From Cycas panzhihuaensis (Eukaryota; Cycadophyta), in NCBI GenBank assembly GCA_023213395.1, contig CM041465.1:237529741-237593740 (forward strand): 64,000 nucleotides of DNA, written 5' to 3'. Made by a program: the position numbers and the translations under genes. Position 1 is the first letter of the stretch, and every line of letters starts with the position of its first letter. Of this stretch, positions 57,991 through 64,000 are shown piece after piece. The notes under the pieces were generated by a model, which was not told the origin of the DNA, ran no database searches, and saw nothing but the letters and a program-made list of their open reading frames with translations.

Positions 57991-59173
57991 CTTCTCCCCA
58001 TCCGCTCATCGACAATGAGTGGTACGGTGACATAGTGCGGTATCTTACACAGCAGCGATACCGCCCTGATGCTAGTAGTAAAGTTAGATCTTGCATCTGG
58101 ACTTCTGCTAGGCAATACCTCCTCGTAGAGGAGGTATTGTACAAGAGGTCCTTTGATGGGATCCTCCTCCGCTGCATCACTACTGATGAAGCCGACCAGG
58201 TACTTCGCGAATGCCACCACGGCATTTGTGGAGGTCACTTTGGGGGCCAGTCTATGGCTGAGAGGATCCTCCGCATGGGCTATTTTTTGCCGTCCCTTTT
58301 TAAGGATGCTCACGCCTTTGCTCTGAAATGTTAGTGATGTCAGGAACACACCAACATTTCCCATGTGCCTTCCGAGGCCCTGCATCCCATTGTTTCGCCA
58401 AGGCCCTTCGCTCAGCGGAGGCCATTCCTTTGATCACTACTCCTGGCAAAATGATTGCCACATTCATTTATCAGCATATCATTTGCCGTTTTGGAATTCC
58501 AGACGTCCTAATCACTGACAATGGAACTCCTTTCTGTAATAAGGAGGTGGATGAGCTTTGTGAGAAGTTCAAAATTTCTCACAGGACTTCCTCCTCTTAC
58601 TACCCTCAGGCAAATGGCCAAGTGGAGTCTTTTAATAAGACTCTTGTCAGCATCCTCAAGAAAATTGTCGCTCAATCCCAAAAGGATTGGCACCTTCAGT
58701 TGCCCTCCACCTTGTGGGCTTATCGCACCTCTATCCATTCCGCCACGGGAATGACCCCGTTCTCCCTGGTCTACGGTATTGAGGCGGTACTCCTGTTGGA
58801 GGTGGAGATTCCTTCCCTGCGAGTCTCCCTTCGAGGTTTCATCAACGAAGAGCTGATCTGTCAGGCTCGCCTGCTGGACCTCGAAGCTTTGGATGAGAGA
58901 CGCTTAGCTGCCTATGAGGCTAACCTAGCATCCAAAGCCCGCTCACAAAGGGCCTACGATAAACGCCTTCGTTCTCGCCCTTTGTTTCCTGGGGATTATG
59001 TCCTCAAGCTCGAATATCTCCATGACCGTTTGACCAAGTTCAAACCCTGATGGGTTGGTCCCTTCATCATTATCGAATCCCTCGATAATGGTGCCTACAG
59101 GATAGCCACCCTGGAAGGGCTTGAATTCAAGAAAGCTGTTAATGGAAAATTCCTTAAGAAGTTTTATGTGTGA
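57991..59173 (+). pseudogene. Integrase of element B with core deletion
   Basis: The zinc region LRECHHGICGGHFGGQS is present (about 58200-58250). At about 58410 some 90 bp are missing relative to A 4546-4637, removing the GLDLIG segment with the first catalytic Asp and shifting the frame. The second Asp (LITDNGTPFC, about 58510) and Glu (QVESFNKTLV, about 58620) remain. One further stop at 59050 (CGA to TGA), and the end FYV at 59173. B cannot make an active integrase. Confidence 0.88.
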
Positions 59174-60050
59174 TCTCTAGGCGATCCCTTCACCCTGCTC
59201 CGAAATGAGCCTAAACTATCATCTTAGGTTGTCCCCATTCTTCCCAACCACGGGTAGAATGGCAATTTAAGATGGATCCTACTTCGTCTTTCTGGTTCCT
59301 TCCGCAGAACCCGCATTCCCGTATCCTCTCGGGAACCCTTGTCGTCTTGCTTGGGCATTCCCCAATCAGGAAGACGCTTGGGGGCATCGTCGCTCCTCTT
59401 TCCTGTCCGTTGTTTCCTTCGTATATCCCGCTATGCTCTTCCGTAGACATGTATGTTGCTTTATCCTCTAACCTCACACCTCTCTGTCGTCCCACTCACG
59501 ACGTGTGTGTGTGCTCCTGGTAGATGTGTAGCCATACATGGAAGGAAACATGTGTCCATACAACAAAATATCCATAACATAAAACATCTACAACATAACA
59601 TTCACAATACGCAAAATAACCATACATGTCATCCACATAATACATCATACACAGCATCTCATATCCAAATGGGGTTCCAATCACCCCATGCATATATGTA
59701 TACATCCAAAAATCATGTCACATCATACATCTGGGAAGCCGGTGTCCTTGCAGGGGGGTATAATCATATGATCCTATATATGACCCCCTGGAGGCCCATG
59801 CTTTCCCCTATCAGAGCAATATGTAAATATCCTACTACTGCTACCCCGCTCCTGGGGTTCCTTCTCCTGGTCTCTATGATCCCTCTCCTGGGGACCACAT
59901 GCCTCTGAGGCTCCTCCTGGGCCTCCGCGAGCTGCCTGCCTTGCTCTCCTTGTCCTGCGGCTATCTCGGTGTCATCGTCGTCGTGTGGGTATGCGTCCTG
60001 CTTCGGCTCGACCTCGATACTATCTGCGCGACCAACTGATCGTATCTGGC
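59174..60050 (+). other. Post-integrase spacer of element B
   Basis: No gene is supported. Begins with the CTCCGAAATGAGCCTAAACT block shared with A and C, and contains a CATA-rich stretch (59550-59700). Open stretches on either strand are not conserved in A or C. Confidence 0.6.
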
Positions 60051-60432
60051 CTGGATGCGATCCCGCTCTCCCAGGAGTGCCTCCTCTGTCACCCTGAGAT
60101 GCTCAGTGATTCTTTAGCATTTGGGTTACGCTCTCTCCATCTCCACCTGCACCGCCCTGTGCCTCTAGAGCCTGTACCCATCCGCGCAGCTCATCTCTCT
60201 CGCATCCCGCGTCATCTCTCTCCTGTTGCAGTCGTCCCTGGGATGCCACATGCTCTTGGGACTCACATGACCCATATGTCCCTCGCCCTCACCAACGGGG
60301 CGAATGCCTCTCTGTGGGCTCCTGTCGCTCTGGGCTTGTCACTCGCCTTGATGGGCGGTTGCCCCTCTGCATACACCCAAGGGAATATCTCCCTCACCAC
60401 AGCCTCTACCAACCTCTGGATCTCTGCTGCAC

Positions 60433-60543
60433 CTGCCAATATAACATGCCATGTGCCAGTCCTCATCTCACCATATACCATAATCAAATCAAACCAAACA
60501 TCTGTCTGGATGCTAAATGACTCTGGAAAAGGTTAGGTCTCAC
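60433..60543 (-). other. Intron 2 of the antisense PMD gene, copy B
   Basis: GTGAGACC ... TATTGGCAG, 111 bp, phase 1 as in A. Splicing restores the reading frame into AAEIQRLVE. Confidence 0.75.
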
Positions 60544-61907
60544 ATGTTGTGGTCGCCGGCTCCTCTGGTCGTGCGACATCCTCCCCTCCTAGCTCTCCGC
60601 TAGTTGTGGGTGCCTCGTCCTCTGGCACCTCCTCTGCCCGGGTCTCTCTCCTCACAGGGGCGGGCCCAGCTCTCATCCCTCCGGATCCCATCATGATCCG
60701 CAGCCTGCAGGCCCTAGTCACGGGTCCCCTGACCTCGCCCTGTGCTCCAGACAGTCATGTCTCTCCTCTAGCAGCTCCAGATGGACCCTCTGTATCTCCT
60801 GCTATCCCTGAGGGACCCGCCTCCCCTGTAGGTCGTGACGAGCCAGCCCCACTATCTCCACTATCTCCGTCATCTCCATCGTCGCTGCTATCATCGCCCA
60901 CGGGCACTCCTGCTCCGCCTGCCTCATCGTCGCTATCCCACCTCACTGTCCTGTAGGGCTCTGCTATGTAGTCTGGGAAGGTGAGGAGGTCTAGTGACGT
61001 GGCCTCCATTGATCGCTGGACATGGGACCTATCCTCTGTCCCCCTCAGTCTAGTCTGCCACCTGTGGACCATCAGGGCCTGCTCTGTAATGGGGTGTGGT
61101 CCTCCCACTGGTGCCACTGCCACGAAATGATTGAAATACCAACACTGTAGCAGTGTGCTATAGGATAGTCCACCTCTGTTGGTCGTCCTGATAGTATCCA
61201 GCTGGGCGACGAGGTTCGCCGCTATCAGGGCTGCCCAATCCATCCTCTCACCAGCTTCGCAGCGGTGAACTGCATCCATCCACCCGCCTGGTACCTCCCT
61301 ATAGTTCTGTTTCCAGGAAATCTGGAACAGGATGCATAATATGACCAGCTTCCTCACTCGAGGAATCCCTGACATCAAGATCTTGTGCGGAGGGGCTCCC
61401 CTCCGATCCCATTTGTCAGCTCCTGTGAAGAACAGGGTTGCCTCCACAATGTCTTTGCCTCGGTCTTTGGGCGGCGTCCCTAGTCTCACTTGGCCTCCAC
61501 AGCCATGGAACTCCCAGTATCCACCGAATATCCCTTGGCGTGACCGTCACATCCCCCACCTGTGGTAGGTGGAATACGTGCCTCCTCCTGTCCTAATGGG
61601 ACACTATGTCAACCAATAGCCTCTGGTCTGATGTGTACTGAGGTGTCTTAAGGGCCTTGTACAAGCCACACCTCTGTAGTATCTCCCTATCCTCCTGAGT
61701 TGCCATCTCCATGTAACTCAGCATCGCCATACCTACGTTCTCACAGTTATCTACCGCGAGAACAGCCTGTTCACTCCAAAAACAACTCAAGTCAGTCTTA
61801 TATTAGTCACTGTCACCCCTCTCTCTCTCTCAAATCTCTCTCTGCCTGAGATTTGGGGCTCTCCTGGCCCTCATGTCTATTTTTCTGCCTTTGTGCCTTT
61901 GTACCGC

Positions 61908-61937
61908 GCCAAACTTAGCGGTACCGCTAAGTTTGGC
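61908..61937. promoter_or_regulatory. Perfect 30-bp palindrome in intron 1, copy B
   Basis: Half-site GCCAAACTTAGCGGT followed by its exact reverse complement, centred on GGTACC. Confidence 0.75.
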
Positions 61938-61991
61938 ATGGGTCCCGCGGTGATTGTGGGACCCGCGATCATTCTGCAAGATCTGAGCGGC

Positions 61992-62009
61992 AATCCCCGG
62001 AAGGGGATT
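61992..62009. promoter_or_regulatory. Hairpin in intron 1, copy B
   Basis: AATCCCC, short GGAA loop, GGGGATT. Same place as the C6/G6 hairpins of A and C, with a different stem sequence. Confidence 0.5.
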
Positions 62010-62417
62010 TACGCCGAAAAACCAAAAATTTTTTCTGGTGGACCATGTGGGGCCCACCGGGACCAGGGCTCCCTAATGCCCAGGTCCCCGCCTCTTTCTA
62101 GGTCCAATTCAGACTCCGAGAGGCTTTCTGTTGCCCATAAGGGACACTAAAACTATACAGAAATCATGTAAAAACCTTAAAAGACCAACAAACTTTGAAC
62201 TTTGAGATAGGCTGGGTTTAGTGATATCCACTCACTGGATCCGATCTTCTTCTGCTCATCGTCTGAGTCGGTCGTGTTGGCTCTCTCGCTCTCCGTCGTG
62301 ATGGCCCGATCTCCCTCTGCGTGCCTCCAAAGTTGGGCGGTGCTCCGCTGCGTAAGGAAATGGCTCTGGTTTCGTACGAGAGCTAGTGAAAATGAATCTA
62401 TTTTCCTGTTAATTTCC

Positions 62418-62424
62418 TTATATA
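62418..62424 (-). promoter_or_regulatory. TATA box of the antisense PMD gene, copy B
   Basis: TATATAA on the minus strand within GCCTATATAAGGAAA. Located about 160 bp before the start codon at 62259. Confidence 0.65.
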
Positions 62425-62429
62425 GGCGG

Positions 62430-62941
62430 GGGCCCCAATGGGCACTTCCTCCGTTTTGGGTCTCGCGATAGTCGTTGGGACTGTCTCGTCCCCCTATTTG
62501 CCTTTGCCTTCTGGCCTTGTTGTCAATTGCGCTATGTTGATGCCCTTTTTGCCCTCCTTTGCAAGGGCATTTATGGTGCCTCATTATTGCGCTTTTGCGA
62601 GGGCCCTTCTGCATCGTTTTGTGCGCTACTCTCATGCCTGCCTGAGTTTATACTCGTTTGGCTTGTCTCGTCGCCCTGGACTCGTTTCCACGGTCTTTTC
62701 TCGCTCTTAGGGTCCCCAAAGGGAATGCTCCCCTGCCTGGGGGCATGTTTCACTTTCTAAAGTGACCTTTTGGTGCCCCAGGAGGCTTTTCCTTCTGACC
62801 ACTCTCTGCTGGTGATCGGATTACTTGCTCTCACCCTGGGTAACCTCATTGCTAGGTCCTCCTACCCTTCACGACCACCTTTTGCTTGTTTTTTGAGTGT
62901 TGCTTTCATTACCCACTGATTGCCTGGATTTTGTGTCACCT
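62430..62941 (+). other. Spacer between antisense promoter and second RNase H, element B
   Basis: No gene is visible. Colinear with A 8556-9007. Confidence 0.5.
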
Positions 62942-63364
62942 ATGTCTGTCTACATCTTTACCCATGGCGGAAGCCGCGGTAATCATGGACCTTCTGCCGC
63001 TGCGTAGATCCTCCGCAGCCCTTCCGGACACGATTTCTTCTACTCTGGGATTTTCCTCCCAGAGGCTACCAACAACGAAGCTGAATATACAACTGTTATT
63101 GAAACCCTCACTGATGCTCTCCGTTTCCATCATGGATCCATCGTTCTGCTTTGTAACTCTCAAGTTGTGGTGTCTCATCTCACCCAAGTTTACCAGGTGT
63201 GGTGCCCTCACTTGAGGACTCTCACTTCTGCTGCCAGATCTCTCCTGGCCCGCTTCTCTTCCGTCAATATCCAGCATATCCCTCAAGCTCTCAACGCTGA
63301 GGCAGATAGTCTCGTTCGCCTCATCCTTGAGCGCCGCCTTCCTCTCCTTGTTGACCGTCCCTGA
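62942..63364 (+). pseudogene. Second (archaeal-type) RNase H of element B
   Basis: MSVYIFTHGGSRGNHGP, EATNNEAEYTTVIETL, LLCNSQVVVSHL, HIPQALNAEADSLVRLILE. 423 bp with one in-frame TAG near 63005. The Asp of the first motif is His and the Asp of the third motif is Asn, so the catalytic site is destroyed. Confidence 0.8.
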
Positions 63365-63768
63365 GGCCTGCTTGGCCCTCCTGTCACCCAAGCCCTAGGT
63401 CGTCTCACTTTATTTTGCGATCCGTTCGCACCTTCGAAACCTGGCCACTGATGAGGTAAAACTATGGTGCCCACTCTTTGTTTACTCTTTACTTGATTAT
63501 GCATGCTCTCCTTTGCATCCCTTGTGGTGGGGGCAGCCCCCTCACCTGTCTCATTCTTCCAGTCAGTTTCCAGGTGGCTCATAGGCAGCCCCTATGATGT
63601 CTCCACCGCCGCCTTCGTATCCACGCGTTCTGCCACGACACTCGTCAGCACCCTTGCCTACTGTTATGATCTTGATTGATATATATATATACATATGTAC
63701 TCTTGTGATTGTGTTGCGGCGTCGCCATCGCACGAGCTTACGAGCGGCGAGGCTCTGCGCCGAGGCGA
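63365..63768 (+). other. Spacer before the 3' LTR of element B
   Basis: No gene. The polypurine tract expected just before 63769 is degraded (GCCGAGGCGA against AAGGGGGTAG in A). Confidence 0.55.
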
Positions 63769-64000
63769 TGTTTCCAGCTTCGAGAATGGATACGGAATCA
63801 CCTTCGGTAAGTGCAGGTATGTCTCTCGCATTATCCTCGCTTTCATTTGATGAGTGTTTGCTTGCATGTCTGCCTGTGTGTGGCTTCGTGGGCGACTTTT
63901 TCAGCGTCCACACTTATTTTAGCCTATGACGACTATAGCAGGGGCACACTCCCAGCGAGTGTGGCACCCCGGTGGCCACTTCACTTCCCGCATCTGCCCT
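63769..64000 (+). repeat. Start of the 3' LTR of element B
   Basis: Begins TGTTTCCAGC. From about 63815 it matches the 5' LTR from about 49901 with about 3 differences in 185 bp. Cut by the window end. Confidence 0.9.

Larger units (their letters stand above)
61767..62235 (-). other. Intron 1 of the antisense PMD gene, copy B
   Basis: 469 bp, with donor GTGAGTGG and acceptor GTGAACAG, phase 0. The same length is measured in A (7896-8364), and 497 bp in C. It contains the 30-bp palindrome and the hairpin. Confidence 0.65.
60051..62259 (-). pseudogene. Antisense PMD gene of element B (three exons)
   Basis: Exon 1: ATG at 62259, eight codons (MSRRRSDP) to 62236. Intron 1: 62235 (GTGAGT) to 61767 (AACAG). 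Exon 2: 61766-60544, opening AVLAVDNCENVGMAMLS, then REILQRCGLYKAL, DQRLLVDIVSH, RRHVFHLPQVGDVTVTPRDI, WILGVP. These are the start of a PMD (PF10536-like, MAIN/MAIL family) as I recognise it. It continues RGGLSYSTLLQCWYFNHF and an acidic Gly/Ser tail (SDDEAGGAG). Intron 2: 60543-60433. Exon 3: AAEIQRLVEAVVREIFPWVYAEG, then the RARDIW segment. Stop at about 61590 (TGG to TAG) and frameshifts make this copy non-functional. Confidence 0.75.
49850..64000 (+). mobile_element. Element B: youngest Tat-like Ty3/gypsy element, 3' LTR cut by window end
   Basis: 5' LTR 49850-52437, PBS, leader, gag, protease, linker, RT-RNase H, integrase, spacer, antisense PMD gene, second RNase H, start of the 3' LTR at 63769. 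The 3' LTR shows about 3 differences in its last 185 visible bases against the 5' LTR, so the insertion is fairly recent. It interrupts C's integrase. Coding regions have few stops, but also frameshifts and an integrase core deletion. Confidence 0.92.

Overview
The window is nuclear DNA of a land plant with a large, repeat-rich genome. Every recognisable coding trace belongs to plant LTR retrotransposons or to gene fragments they carry: Tat-like Ty3/gypsy polyproteins, a chromovirus-like Ty3/gypsy element, Ty1/copia elements primed by initiator tRNA-Met, a plant mobile domain (PMD) gene and a captured glycine-rich RNA-binding protein fragment. No intact host gene is visible. A gymnosperm or another large-genome plant would fit, but the sequence alone does not fix the species.

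Layout. Eight elements, named A to H here, are nested. (1) Element A, + strand, 1-12491: a Tat-like gypsy element whose 5' LTR and start of gag lie before the window. It sits in the 5' LTR of D. (2) Element D, +, 12492-18518: a chromovirus-like gypsy element, inserted in the gag of E. (3) Element E, -, 18519-about 20515: a gag fragment of the A/B/C family. (4) Element F, +, from about 20516: an older Tat-like relative, apparently inserted in E's leader. It runs to 33955 and is split there by G. (5) Element G, 33956-39775: a non-autonomous copia-type element with both LTRs and a GTATG target duplication. (6) Element H, about 39.9-41.8 kb: the 5' part of a copia element. (7) Element C, -, 41813-49849: the 3' part of a Tat-like element, inserted in H. 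(8) Element B, +, 49850-64000 and beyond: the youngest Tat-like element, inserted in C's integrase.

Main result. The Tat-like family carries, between integrase and the 3' LTR, an antisense gene for a PMD (MAIN/MAIL-like) protein. Comparing copies A, B, C and F gives a spliced gene: its own TATA box on the antisense strand, a very short first coding exon, intron 1 (469-497 bp), a PMD exon of about 1.2 kb, intron 2 (108-115 bp, same phase) and a last exon rich in charged, coiled-coil-like sequence. Intron 1 contains a GGTACC-centred palindrome, perfect over 30 bp in B. A similar palindrome lies upstream of the LTR TATA box.

The same elements have a second, archaeal-type RNase H downstream of integrase. 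It lies beyond the antisense gene in A, B and C, but before it in F. Most pol reading frames are broken, largely by C-to-T type stop codons. B has also lost part of its integrase core, so none of these copies looks autonomous.
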